Source of the DNA: Curtobacterium sp. PhB115
Lineage (GTDB): Bacteria > Actinomycetota > Actinomycetes > Actinomycetales > Microbacteriaceae
DNA length: 64,000 nt
NCBI RefSeq assembly: GCF_003752025.1
Contig: NZ_RJKR01000010.1
Location: forward strand, 124,001-188,000
Reading direction: 5' to 3'
Each line of letters starts with the position of its first letter. The stretch's first letter is position 1. Positions 10,400 to 19,159 of the stretch are shown here, piece by piece. The notes beneath the pieces were generated by a model. It did not search any database. It worked only from the letters and a program-made list of their open reading frames with translations, and was not told the origin of the DNA. Made by a program: the position numbers and the translations under genes.

Positions 10400-10960
10400 T
10401 CAGGAAGCGCGCGTGGCCCGGCGAGCGGCGAGCTCGTCTGCGGGGTCGGCCGCGGCGGTGGCGTCGAGCTCCACGAGGGAGGTCTCGACCTCGCGCAGGA
10501 CCTTGCCGACCGCGATGCCGAAGACACCCTGGCCGCGGGACACGAGGTCGATGACCTCGTCGTCGGAGGTGCACAGGTACACCGAGGCGCCGTCGGACAT
10601 CAGCGTGGTCTGCGCCAGGTCGGACACGCCCGACTCACGCAGCTGGTTCACGGCGGTGCGGATCTGCTGGAGCGAGATACCGGTGTCGAGCAGCCGCTTC
10701 ACGAGCTTGAGCACGAGGATGTCGCGGAACCCGTACAGGCGCTGCGATCCGGAGCCGGCGGCCCCGCGGATCGTCGGCTGCACGAGCTCGGTGCGGGCCC
10801 AGTAGTCGAGCTGGCGGTACGAGATGCCGGCGGCACGGGCAGCGACGGTGCCGCGGTACCCGTTCTGCTCGTCGTGCTCGGGAAGGCCGTCGGTGAAGAG
10901 CAGCCCGAGGTCGTACCGCGTCGTGTCCGACTCGGTGCCAGGGGTGTCGTTCCCACTCAT
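10400..10960 (-). CDS. MerR-family transcriptional regulator (second MerR of the GarA/FtsR cluster)
   Basis: A 186-aa regulator with an N-terminal MerR helix-turn-helix: GYRGTVAARAAGISYRQLDY, then WARTELVQPTIRGAAGSGSQ and RLYGFRDILVLKLVKRLLDTG, with the wing and dimer helix. The C-terminal half (about 115-175) lacks cysteines for metal binding. Its position two genes after an FHA protein and one after an FtsR-type MerR matches the cluster known in Mycobacterium and Corynebacterium, where a DUF151 nuclease gene usually lies between the MerR genes; that gene is absent here. The ATG at 10960 is favoured by GGAAGG seven bases upstream. Target genes are not visible. Confidence 0.88.
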   Translation of the reverse strand: MSGNDTPGTESDTTRYDLGLLFTDGLPEHDEQNGYRGTVAARAAGISYRQLDYWARTELVQPTIRGAAGSGSQRLYGFRDILVLKLVKRLLDTGISLQQIRTAVNQLRESGVSDLAQTTLMSDGASVYLCTSDDEVIDLVSRGQGVFGIAVGKVLREVETSLVELDATAAADPADELAARRATRAS

Positions 10961-11144
10961 GAGCTTGCCTTCCACGACGATCGAGCTCCCACCCGAAGGT
11001 TCAACGACGGGTTGAGAGTTGTTCCGAGGTCAACGGTAGCGACTCCGACCGGTCCTGCGCGGGACATCCGACTCGGCGCGTCCGGCGTGTCGAGGATACG
11101 CCCCACCCACCGACGCACAACCCCTGTCGGAGCACCGCAGACCG

Positions 11145-11849
11145 TCATGCGTCGAGACGACCGATCGCCGCACGGATCAGGTTCGACCGGATGACCTCGA
11201 GGTGCCCGGCGATCTCGCGCGCGAGCTCGGTGGCCTTCGCCCGCGAGGTGGCGTCACCACGGCGGGACACCGGCATGAGCGCCGACTCGATGAGCCCGAC
11301 CTCGCGCTCGGCGGTGCTGCGGAGCGTGCGGAGGTGCCGCGGCTCGATGCCGGTGCGCTGCAGTTCCACGAGGGCCTTGAGCACGGACACACTGTCCTCA
11401 CCGTAGGTCTCGGTGGCCGGCAGCAGCGACGCGGACACGGCGTCGGAGAGCAGCATCGGCGATGCTCCGGCAGCGCGGACGGTCTCGTCGCGCGTGTAGC
11501 GGCGCTCTCGGCCGAGGATCGACGGCTTCGGCGCGTCGCCCCCGCCGGGCAGCACCGGTTCGCGACCGGCATCGAGGTCGGCGAGGTAGTCCTTGATGAC
11601 CTTGAGCGGCAGGTAGTGGTCGCGCTGCAGGCCGAGGATCACCCGGAGGCGGTCGACGTCGGCCGCCGAGAACTTGCGGTACCCGCTGGCCGTGCGGATC
11701 GGCGTGACGAGCTCGCGCTCCTCGAGGAAGCGCAGCTTGGAACTCGACAGGTCCGCGAACTCGGGCTTGAGGCGAGCGAGGACCTGCCCGATGGTGAGCA
11801 GGTCCGGCGCCGCGGACCCCGCCCGGGCCGCAGCGGACCGTGCGGCCAC
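11145..11849 (-). CDS. ftsR: MerR-family regulator, FtsR type
   Basis: A 234-aa protein with an N-terminal winged-helix MerR domain: LLTIGQVLARLKPEFADLSS, SKLRFLEERELVTPIRTASG and YRKFSAADVDRLRVILGLQR, followed by the helix HYLPLKVIKDYLADLDAG. Sequence and gene order place it with FtsR of Corynebacterium (activator of ftsZ) and Rv1828 of Mycobacterium; these roles come from relatives and not from this sequence. The GTG start at 11849 shares one base with the stop codon of the upstream FHA gene, so the two are translationally coupled. The C-terminal effector region carries no obvious ligand motif. Confidence 0.85.
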   Translation of the reverse strand: MAARSAAARAGSAAPDLLTIGQVLARLKPEFADLSSSKLRFLEERELVTPIRTASGYRKFSAADVDRLRVILGLQRDHYLPLKVIKDYLADLDAGREPVLPGGGDAPKPSILGRERRYTRDETVRAAGASPMLLSDAVSASLLPATETYGEDSVSVLKALVELQRTGIEPRHLRTLRSTAEREVGLIESALMPVSRRGDATSRAKATELAREIAGHLEVIRSNLIRAAIGRLDA

Positions 11850-12328
11850 TACGCGTTCGCCAGGCGCGCCAGGTCGACCCGAGATGCGTAGAACGTCAGG
11901 CGGAACTTGCCGACCTGGACCTCGGACCCGTCGGTGAGCAGCGCTTCGTCGATGCGGACACCGTCGAAGTACGTGCCGTTCAGGGAGCCGTTGTCCTTGA
12001 CGCTGAAGCTCGTGCCGTGCCGCAGGAACTGCGCGTGCTTGCGCGAGACCGTGACGTCGTCGAGGAAGATGTCGGCGTCGGGGTGACGACCGGCCGTCGT
12101 GACGTCGGAGTCGAGGAGGAACCGCGCACCCACGTTCGGACCACGGCGCACCACGAGCAGCGCCGACCCGGACGGCAGGGCGTTGACCGCCTCACGCTCT
12201 TCGGTCGAGACTCCGGACTCGGCGGTGAGCGCCGCGCCCATGTCCATGCTGAAGGTCAGCGTGGTGTCGACCAGCCGCTGCTCCGGGGTCTTCTGACCGC
12301 CCGGCTGCGGGACCACTGGATCTGGCAT
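11849..12328 (-). CDS. garA: FHA-domain protein, GarA/OdhI type
   Basis: A 159-aa protein. The N-terminus has the TT phospho-acceptor motif in LVDTTLTFSMD (about residues 20-30). The C-terminal FHA domain (about 70-150) has the signature GRHPDADIFLDDVTVSRKHA and the SLNGTYFDG turn. In relatives, phosphorylated or unphosphorylated GarA/OdhI inhibits 2-oxoglutarate dehydrogenase and tunes glutamate metabolism under control of PknG/PknB. The ATG at 12328 has an excellent ribosome site, GGAGGAGGT; an upstream in-frame start at 12406 does not. It is first gene of a three-gene run with ftsR and a second merR. Confidence 0.9.
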   Translation of the reverse strand: MPDPVVPQPGGQKTPEQRLVDTTLTFSMDMGAALTAESGVSTEEREAVNALPSGSALLVVRRGPNVGARFLLDSDVTTAGRHPDADIFLDDVTVSRKHAQFLRHGTSFSVKDNGSLNGTYFDGVRIDEALLTDGSEVQVGKFRLTFYASRVDLARLANA

Positions 12329-12471
12329 CGGTGGACCTCCTCCTCTTGGCCCACAAGCGTATCGGAAACCAGCACCCCAGCGGCAGCCCCGAACGGGGCT
12401 GTGCACGACGTCCGCGGACCGCGAACGCGCGGGACCGGCGCGAGCGGGGCCGGGAGACGTGCGGGGAGACC

Positions 12472-12511
12472 GACGGGAGGCACGGTGCCAGCTGGCACCG
12501 TGCCTCCCGTC
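12472..12511. terminator. Perfect 40-bp palindrome, probable terminator of the GH18/GT2 operon
   Basis: The left half GACGGGAGGCACGGTGCCAG (12472-12491) is followed without spacer by its exact complement (12492-12511). It lies 20 bp past the stop of the minus-strand GH18 gene. It is one of four spacerless palindromes of 36-48 bp in this window. Confidence 0.75.
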
Positions 12512-12530
12512 AGTCGGTGGCCCGCACCAC

Positions 12531-14084
12531 CTACTCGCGGAGAGCCGACAGGATCTCCTTGATCTCCGAGTCCTTCAACTTCACCCAGGGCGACCCGTCC
12601 GGGTCGCTGGTGGAGGCCTCCGGGCTGTCGCCCGTGTTCCACCACTTCGCCTGGTACGGAACCCCGTCGAAGAGGATCCGGTCACCCGTGTCGTACTGCT
12701 TCGTGCCCGACCAGGGGTCGTACGTGCCCTTCGGGAGCGTGACCTGTGCGACCGGCTTCTCGCCCTTCAGGACGGGGCCGATGAGCTGCCACGGCGTCTC
12801 GTACGCGCTCAGCACCGGGTCGTCGGGCAGGTCGCCGGAGGTCCACCACTTCGCCTCGTAGACGTTGCGGTGCCAGACGACCTTCGTGCCCTCGAGGTAC
12901 GACGCGTCCGTGCTCCACACCGGGTACGGGCTGGTCGAGGGGTCGTCCGTCGGCTGCACGGTGGCGGACGGCTCGGCCGTGGTGACGTCCGAGGCCGCTG
13001 CGACGATGCCGCCGCTGAAGCCCTTGCCGAGCACGTCGGCGAACAGCACACCGTCCTGGTCGACACCGGAGCACGAGTTCGAGACCGTCGACAGGTTGAC
13101 GTAGTTCGACCCGCACGTGGTGTCGCGGTTCAGGGACCACATCGACATCCGGCCGAGGCCCTTGTCACGGGCCCACGTGTTCAGCTTCTTCGCGTCGGCG
13201 AGGGTGAACACCTCGTCCTGCACGTCGTTCTGGCCGATCATCGGCGTCGCGCCGACCTTGTGCCAGAGCGTCGCGTCGGACAGCGGCGTGCCGGAGCGCT
13301 TGTAGAGGACGCCGAGCTGCCGGTGGACCTCCTGCAGGGTCTGCACCGAGGCCGAGTACATGCTCTGGCTCGCGCCCTTGCCGTCGCCGTAGTCCATCGT
13401 CATCGCGTTGACCCCGGCGAGGTCGACGCCGGCCTTCAGGAACTGCGCGACCGCGGTGGTGCCGTCGGCCGTGAGCCCGGCGGGGGCCGCTGGCAGGGTC
13501 AGCCACACGGCGAGCGGGTGCCCGGCGGCGCGGCGCTCCTCCTGCAGGGCCGCGACGGCCTTCGCGCGGCGCTCCCCCGCAGCGTGGTTCGTGAGGTCGT
13601 CGCCCTCGACGTCGAAGTCGACCGTGCTGACGTCGTAGCGCTTGACGACCTTCGCGTACGCACTCACCAGATCGGAGGCGTCCGTGCAGGTCGTGGCGAG
13701 CTCGTCGTTCGCGAGGCCGCCGAACGAGACGCCGACCTCACCCTTCTGCTGCTCCAGTCGGGCGACGCGCCGGTCCAGGTCGAGCGAGTCCGAGGCACCC
13801 TGCAGCGAGTACGCCGAACCCCACGTCGGGGTGCAGGCGGCGTCGTTGTCGGCGACCACGAAGGAGAGCATGACGTCGCGGCCCTTGGCGGACTTGACGT
13901 CCTCGAAGGCGAACGTCGGGGTGACGGTGACGTCGGTGTACGCGGCGAACCAGGACTGCTGGGTCTCGGCGGCCTGGGCCGACTGCCACCGGTCGAACCC
14001 GGCGTAGGCAGCCGTGGCGAGGGCGGCGGTGAGGACGACGGCGATGCCGACCCGGAACGGGGAGAGTCGTCTGGTGGTGGACAT
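12531..14084 (-). CDS. Membrane-anchored GH18-like glycosyl hydrolase with two C-terminal carbohydrate-binding modules
   Basis: 517 aa. The N-terminus has one hydrophobic segment (about residues 10-28, VGIAVVLTAALATAAYAGF), acting as signal peptide or anchor. The TIM-barrel region carries VDFDVEG near 160, the core of the GH18 motif DXXDXDXE with the catalytic Glu present but Ser in place of the first Asp. Two tandem ChiC/CBM5-12-like modules follow, each with a YEAKWWTSGD or YQAKWWNTGD aromatic core (about 385-440 and 450-510). GH18 enzymes cleave beta-1,4-GlcNAc polymers. Its ATG overlaps the stop of the GT2 gene by one base, so it probably trims or binds the polymer that enzyme makes. Confidence 0.87.
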   Translation of the reverse strand: MSTTRRLSPFRVGIAVVLTAALATAAYAGFDRWQSAQAAETQQSWFAAYTDVTVTPTFAFEDVKSAKGRDVMLSFVVADNDAACTPTWGSAYSLQGASDSLDLDRRVARLEQQKGEVGVSFGGLANDELATTCTDASDLVSAYAKVVKRYDVSTVDFDVEGDDLTNHAAGERRAKAVAALQEERRAAGHPLAVWLTLPAAPAGLTADGTTAVAQFLKAGVDLAGVNAMTMDYGDGKGASQSMYSASVQTLQEVHRQLGVLYKRSGTPLSDATLWHKVGATPMIGQNDVQDEVFTLADAKKLNTWARDKGLGRMSMWSLNRDTTCGSNYVNLSTVSNSCSGVDQDGVLFADVLGKGFSGGIVAAASDVTTAEPSATVQPTDDPSTSPYPVWSTDASYLEGTKVVWHRNVYEAKWWTSGDLPDDPVLSAYETPWQLIGPVLKGEKPVAQVTLPKGTYDPWSGTKQYDTGDRILFDGVPYQAKWWNTGDSPEASTSDPDGSPWVKLKDSEIKEILSALRE

Positions 14085-16570
14085 CAGGCAGCGGTCCGTT
14101 CGGTGTCGGTGGGGGTGGAGCTCGTGGCGGTGGCGGTGGCGGTGGCCGTCGCCGCTGCGGCGGTCGTCGCTGCGCCGGTCGCCGCTGCGCCGGTCGCCGC
14201 TGCGCCGGTCGTCGCGCTCGCTCCGACGACGTCGGCGTGGTGGCGCACCGGCATCCGGCCGCCGCGGTGGCCGAAGTACAGCACCGCACGCCAGTCCTCG
14301 GTGTCGCGGACGGAAACGGTCTCGGGCACGACACCGCGAGCCACCGCCTTCCGCGCGATCCGCTCGGCACGGCGCCCCGCACGGGCAGCAGCCCGAGCCG
14401 ACGGGTCGTAGTACATCCAGCTGGTGGCCCAGAGCCACACGTCCACGACGGAGTTCCACACTCCGATGTAGGCGACGATGGCGTACATCGCGAGCAGGGC
14501 GTTGAAGGCCGCGAACACGGCGTTGCCCCAGTTCTGCGCCTGGTAGTCGCGGGCGAAGGTGAACACCGAGAAGACGACCATGGCGTACGGCGCGAGGACG
14601 TACAGCGCCGGCGACGCGGTGCGGTCCCGGACCTTCGGCGTGCGGGCGAACGGGATCTTCTTCGCCGTGAGCGCCTGCTGGATGCTCTTCAGCACACCGG
14701 CGACGTTGACCGGCATCAGGATGAGGTTGAAGCCGTAGATGCGGAACACGTCGGTGCGCTTGTAGCCGCAGTACTTCAGGTCGCTGCTGAGGAGCCAGAA
14801 GTAGGGCAGCGCCGCGAGCAGCACCATCGGGCTGAGCAGCCGGGAATCGTACGGGTACGCCAGCAGGAAGATCAGGCCGAAGGACGCCCAGGCGATGGAC
14901 GCCATGTAGTTGACGCGGAGGGACATCTCGACGATGCCGACCCGCTCGCCACGGGCACGACGCTCACGGACCTGGCGGATGTACTTCGGCAGGATGAGCA
15001 GCCCGCCGTTCGCCCAGCGGCGACGCTGCACGATGAGCGAGCCGAAGTCCGGCGGGGTCGCGCTGTAGGACAGACGCTCGGGGTAGTTGACGAGGGTCCA
15101 GCCGTGCATGCCGAGGTCGACGCTCGACTCGGTGTCCTCGATGACGGTGCGGTCCTGCACGTAGCGCTTCACCTCGAAGCCGCCGACGGTCTCGACCTCC
15201 TCGATGTCGCGGAGCGCCCGGGTGCGGATGACCGCGTTCGCGCCGACCCAGAAGGTCGCGTTGTGGCGGGACATGCCCTGGTGGAGGATGTGCTGGATGT
15301 CCGTGGTGGCACCGGCGAGCCGCTCGATGCGGGTCGCGGCGCCGCGGAACGACGAGTACGGGGTCTGCGTCACGGCGACGCGGGCGTTCTCCGGCTGCTC
15401 GAGGAAGTACACCAGGCGCAGGCAGTAGTCGCGGAGCAGCACCGAGTCGGCGTCGAGGGTCAGCACGTAGTCGGACGCCGGGACGACGAGGTCGGCGTCC
15501 TCCGGGTCGGTGACCGTGCGGAGGATCGTGCCGCTGGCGGTCTCCTCGAAGGCGTACGCACCGCCGAGCAGCCCGATGTAGGCGTTGAGGTTCATCGCCT
15601 TGTTCGCCTCGTCGGAGAGGTTCGCGAAGCGCTTCCGCTCGAACGTGGTGATCTCGGCCGTGAAGGTCCAGGCCAGGCGGCGCTGCAGTTCGACGGCGCG
15701 GGCCGAGGTGATCTCGGTGAACGCGGCGCCGGCGTCGATCGCGTCGACGATCGCGGCCTCGAGCGCCTCGGAGGTCAGGCGGAGCTCGTCGGCCAGCTCG
15801 ACGAGGACCTGGTCGTGGAAGAAGCGGTCCACGTGGTCGACGACGTCGTGCTCACGGGCGTGGCGGCGGAGCCAGGCGTCGGCCCAGCGGTGGTGCTCCA
15901 CCAGGGTGCGGAGGGCGTCGACGCTGGCGAACGGCGCGTTGGCGGCCTCGACCTCGGCGGAGAGCAGCGCCTCCTGGAAGCGGCTCGACGGTGCGGCGAG
16001 CTGGGTCTGGATCGTCTCGGCGACGGCACGGGTGCGCTCGAGCTTGTCGAGCGTCTCCGGGTCGGTGGGGAACGGCGCGTCGTCGACGAGCAGCACGATG
16101 CGCAAGCTCGGGTACTCCTGCAGCGCGGCCGACCACAGCGTCGTGGCGACGACGTCGGGCTCCTCGGCGTAGCTCGGCACGAGGACCGTCATCGGCACCT
16201 CGTGTCCCTCGGCGAAGTGCCGGTCGAGTTCGGCGCGGGGCACGCGGACGTGGGTGGAGAACCGCTCCATCGCACCTTGGCGGGCGACCAGGTGCATGAG
16301 GGCGGAGAAGGTCAGGAACGTCACGACGACGAGGTACGAGACGGCCTCGGTCGTGAAGCGGAAGCTCTCCGCGCCGGAGTCGAGGAACTGGCGGATGACG
16401 GTGTAGATCACGTAGGCCAGCCAGAAGGCGATGGTCAGGATGATCGCGACGCGACCGGAGACGAGCTTCCGGTCGGAGGGACGTTCGTGGAGGGTGTCGA
16501 GCGGGCGGGTACGACGCTCGGCGCCCCATTGGCGACGGCGCACGGGCGCGCCGTCCAGCTGTTCGGGCAT
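14084..16570 (-). CDS. Processive family-2 glycosyltransferase (cellulose/chitin synthase-like)
   Basis: 828 aa. Two N-terminal membrane segments (about 40-60 and 76-96) precede a cytoplasmic GT2 domain with the DXD motif LTLDADS (about 375), the TED acid (IEDTESS, about 480) and QRRRW (about 515), the marks of processive beta-glycan synthases. Further membrane spans follow (about 540-720). The catalytic domain has a long helical insert between the first Asp and DXD. The C-terminal 50 residues are an Ala/Thr repeat tail. The ATG at 16570 has AAGGA at the right distance. Polymer identity is unknown; partnership with a GH18 protein suggests an amino-sugar or glucose polymer. Confidence 0.87.
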   Translation of the reverse strand: MPEQLDGAPVRRRQWGAERRTRPLDTLHERPSDRKLVSGRVAIILTIAFWLAYVIYTVIRQFLDSGAESFRFTTEAVSYLVVVTFLTFSALMHLVARQGAMERFSTHVRVPRAELDRHFAEGHEVPMTVLVPSYAEEPDVVATTLWSAALQEYPSLRIVLLVDDAPFPTDPETLDKLERTRAVAETIQTQLAAPSSRFQEALLSAEVEAANAPFASVDALRTLVEHHRWADAWLRRHAREHDVVDHVDRFFHDQVLVELADELRLTSEALEAAIVDAIDAGAAFTEITSARAVELQRRLAWTFTAEITTFERKRFANLSDEANKAMNLNAYIGLLGGAYAFEETASGTILRTVTDPEDADLVVPASDYVLTLDADSVLLRDYCLRLVYFLEQPENARVAVTQTPYSSFRGAATRIERLAGATTDIQHILHQGMSRHNATFWVGANAVIRTRALRDIEEVETVGGFEVKRYVQDRTVIEDTESSVDLGMHGWTLVNYPERLSYSATPPDFGSLIVQRRRWANGGLLILPKYIRQVRERRARGERVGIVEMSLRVNYMASIAWASFGLIFLLAYPYDSRLLSPMVLLAALPYFWLLSSDLKYCGYKRTDVFRIYGFNLILMPVNVAGVLKSIQQALTAKKIPFARTPKVRDRTASPALYVLAPYAMVVFSVFTFARDYQAQNWGNAVFAAFNALLAMYAIVAYIGVWNSVVDVWLWATSWMYYDPSARAAARAGRRAERIARKAVARGVVPETVSVRDTEDWRAVLYFGHRGGRMPVRHHADVVGASATTGAAATGAAATGAATTAAAATATATATATSSTPTDTERTAA

Positions 16571-16958
16571 GACGGTCCTTCGTTCCTCGGGGCCAGCGCT
16601 CCATCGGGTCGGTGCGCTGTCGGGGAGCCCCGGGGTCGTCTTCGACCGTAGGGGGACGGAACGATCGGTACGGACACCCGGACGGGGGGTTCTGGGCGTG
16701 CCGTGCGGGATCCCGCAATGCTGCGCGGATGGCCGCATCGGGGGCGTGTCGCTGCCGCGGAGCGTCCGGGCGAGTGGATGCGTGCGCATCGAGCGACGAT
16801 CCACGAGGCGATCGACGCGTGTCCTGTCGGAAGACGCGTGGGCGTACGGCTCGCGTCCGGCGTGTGGTCACGCGACGTCGGCCTGGAGGCACGGTGCGGG
16901 TCCGCCCCGCCGGCTCGCTCCGGCGGGTGGCGGGGTCACGACCCGCTCTGCGACCGCG
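16571..16958. other. 388-bp intergenic region with terminator-like hairpin at 16906-16927
   Basis: No credible gene is seen. CTGGAGGCACGG occurs at 16883-16894, and a hairpin CCCGCCGG/CCGGCGGG with a 6-nt loop lies at 16906-16927, within wider GCGGGTC/GACCCGC pairing. It is placed to end the minus-strand permease operon (stop at 16959). The rest must hold the promoter of the GT2 operon, but no clear -10/-35 is recognised. Confidence 0.55.
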
Positions 16959-17969
16959 TCAGCGACCGCGCGCCAGGAGCCAGAGCAGGTACGGGGCGCC
17001 GACGACCCCGGTGACGACGCCGACCGGCAGCGCGTTGCCCGGGATCGCGAACTGGGCGACGAGGTCGCTCCCGAGCGTGATCGCCGCACCCACGGCCGCC
17101 GCCGGCCCGAGCGCCACGCGACCTCCGCCGACGAGCCGACGGGCGATCGGCGCCGCCATCAGCGCCACGAACGACACCGGGCCCGCCGTCGCCACCGCCG
17201 CCGCGGTCAGGCACACCGCCGTCAGGAGCAGCAGCACCTTCGCCCGGTTCGGCCGGAGCCCGAGGGCCGAGGCGACCTCGTCACCGAGGGACAGCACGGT
17301 CAGGCGCGGGGACTGCACGAGGGCGAGGACCATGAGCACCACGAACGCGACGCCGAGCACCCCGACCAGGTTCCGGTCGACGGCGTTCAGGCTGCCGGAG
17401 AGCCAGAGCAGCGCGGTGCCGGCCTGCGTCACGGTGCCGCTCGTGAGCATCCACCCGGTGATGCTCAGGCAGATCGCCGCGACGCCGATGCCGACCAGGA
17501 CGACCCGGTTGCCGGTGATCCCCCGGCGCCAGGCGAGCCCGGCGATCACGAGGGACACGACGACCGCGCCGACGAGCACGACCGAGAACAGGATTCCGCC
17601 CGATGCCCCGAACAGGACGATGGCGGTGAGCCCAGCGGCGCTCGCACCCGACGAGATGCCGATGACGTCCGGGCTCGCGATGGGGTTGCGCACGACGCTC
17701 TGCACGATCGCCCCGGCGACGCCGAGACTCGCACCGACGAGCACGGCGCCGAGGACACGCGGCCCGCGGAGCTGGCCGATCACGAAGTCCGAGATCCGGT
17801 CGCCCTGCCCGACGAGCGCGCCGACGACCTGCGCCGGCGTGAGCGGGATCGAGCCGACGCCGAGGCCGACGAGCACCAGGACCACGATCAGTGCGACCAC
17901 GGCGACGAGCACCACGACCTCGCGACGTCGGCCCCGGAGCCGACGCGGACCCACCTGCTCGGCGCTCAC
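16959..17969 (-). CDS. FecCD-family iron-siderophore ABC transporter permease (second of pair)
   Basis: 336 aa and strongly hydrophobic, with about nine or ten membrane spans. The family signature LRGPRVLGAVLVGASLGVAG and QSVVRNPIASPDVIGIS is clear, with GPVSFVALMAAPIARRLVG nearer the C-terminus. FecCD/FepDG permeases form the membrane channel for ferric-siderophore or cobalamin import. The GTG start overlaps the stop of the preceding permease (GTGA), so the two are translated together and probably form a heterodimer. No ATPase or binding protein gene is adjacent. Confidence 0.93.
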   Translation of the reverse strand: MSAEQVGPRRLRGRRREVVVLVAVVALIVVLVLVGLGVGSIPLTPAQVVGALVGQGDRISDFVIGQLRGPRVLGAVLVGASLGVAGAIVQSVVRNPIASPDVIGISSGASAAGLTAIVLFGASGGILFSVVLVGAVVVSLVIAGLAWRRGITGNRVVLVGIGVAAICLSITGWMLTSGTVTQAGTALLWLSGSLNAVDRNLVGVLGVAFVVLMVLALVQSPRLTVLSLGDEVASALGLRPNRAKVLLLLTAVCLTAAAVATAGPVSFVALMAAPIARRLVGGGRVALGPAAAVGAAITLGSDLVAQFAIPGNALPVGVVTGVVGAPYLLWLLARGR

Positions 17970-19000
17970 AGTCCGCGCACCGCCCTCGAGCGCACCAGCG
18001 CGATGAACACCGGCGCACCGATGAGCGCCGTGACGATGCCGACCTGCAGCTCCCCCGGGTACGCGACGACGCGGCCGATGACGTCGGCGACGAGCAGCAG
18101 CGCCGGGGCGACGGTCGCGGACAGCAGGATGGTCCAGCGGTGGTCGGGGCCGCTCAGGCGCCGGACGGCGTGCGGGACGGCGAGCCCGACGAAGGCGATC
18201 GGTCCCGCAGCGGCGACGGCCGACCCGGCGAGCAGCACGGTGACGAGCCCGCCGACGGCCCGGACGAGGACGACCCGCTGCCCGAGCGACGCCGCGAGTT
18301 CGTCGCCGAGCGCGAGGGTGTTCAGCGAGCGACCGAGACCGAACGCGATGGCCAGTCCGACCAGGACCGGGACGGTGATGATGCCGGCGGTGCCGAGGTC
18401 CTTGCCGGCGAGGGCACCGACCTGCCAGAACCGCAGCTGGTCGAGCAGGCTCGCGTTCGTGACGAGCACCGCGGTCGTGACCGACGACAGCGCGGCGGCG
18501 GCGACCGCCCCGGACAACGCGAGACCGACGGGGGTCAGCCCGCCCCTGGCGACCGCGGCGATCCCGTAGACGAGCACGGCCGCGAGCGCTGCGCCGGCGA
18601 ACGCGAAGGGCAGGTAGCCCGCCGTGCCGCTGACGCCGAACACCGCGATGCCGACGACCACCGCGAGTGCCGCACCGGAGTTGATGCCGAGCACGCTGGG
18701 GTCGGCGAGCGGGTTCCGTGTCACGCCCTGCATGACCGCACCGGCGACGCCGAGGGCTGCCCCGGCGAGGAGCCCGACGACGGTCCGGGGCACGCGGTTC
18801 CCGAGGACGATCAGGCCGACCTCGTCGTTCCGGCCGGGGTGCAGGACTGTGTCGAGCACGGTGCCGAGCGGGATCGGCCTGGACCCGTACGCGATCGAGA
18901 GCGCCACCGCGACCGCGAGGACGACGACGGCCAGCACGGTCGCACCGACGAGGCGGGCGACGGAACTGGGAGCCGGGGGCGTGGACGACGGGGAACGCAT
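17966..19000 (-). CDS. FecCD-family iron-siderophore ABC transporter permease (first of pair)
   Basis: A 344-aa multi-span permease with the FecCD motif NRVPRTVVGLLAGAALGVAG followed by MQGVTRNPLADPSVLGINSG, and GPIAFVGLAVPHAVRRLSG near the C-terminus. It pairs with the permease encoded immediately downstream with a 4-base overlap. The ATG at 19000 follows a TTAGGCTCGCCTTA sequence resembling an iron-regulator site, which supports iron import rather than cobalamin uptake. The ATPase and lipoprotein partners must be supplied from elsewhere on the chromosome or be missing. Confidence 0.92.
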   Translation of the reverse strand: MRSPSSTPPAPSSVARLVGATVLAVVVLAVAVALSIAYGSRPIPLGTVLDTVLHPGRNDEVGLIVLGNRVPRTVVGLLAGAALGVAGAVMQGVTRNPLADPSVLGINSGAALAVVVGIAVFGVSGTAGYLPFAFAGAALAAVLVYGIAAVARGGLTPVGLALSGAVAAAALSSVTTAVLVTNASLLDQLRFWQVGALAGKDLGTAGIITVPVLVGLAIAFGLGRSLNTLALGDELAASLGQRVVLVRAVGGLVTVLLAGSAVAAAGPIAFVGLAVPHAVRRLSGPDHRWTILLSATVAPALLLVADVIGRVVAYPGELQVGIVTALIGAPVFIALVRSRAVRGL

Positions 19001-19002
19001 GG

Positions 19003-19021
19003 GAAGTAAGGCGAGCCTAAC
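19003..19021 (-). promoter_or_regulatory. Possible DtxR/IdeR/DmdR iron box
   Basis: On the minus strand TTAGGCTCGCCTTA (19020-19007) lies just before the ATG of the first permease. It matches 12 of 14 bases of TTAGGCTCACCTAA, the downstream part of the actinobacterial iron-box consensus; the upstream TTAGG half is not conserved. Location and adjacent gene function fit iron repression. Inferred only. Confidence 0.4.
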
Positions 19022-19159
19022 GGAGGGCCTCGTACGGCGGTCCCCGAGCAACCCCGGAGCGGTCGCAGGGTTCGTTCATAGCTCCGTCATGGGGAAGCCG
19101 CTTGTACTGGTCTCCATCGACACCCGACCGGGTCGTCGAGGGACGACCGGAGAGCACCG

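Noticed and set aside
9134..10805. Long frames through the tandem array on both strands
   Set aside because: They exist because the array period keeps frame over several units (175 and 208 are not multiples of three, so fusion is by chance); no domain, no ribosome site, and the sequence is repeat DNA.
10961..11144. A DUF151 bifunctional nuclease gene expected between the two merR genes
   Set aside because: The 184-bp gap has no frame of suitable size; the gene is absent here.
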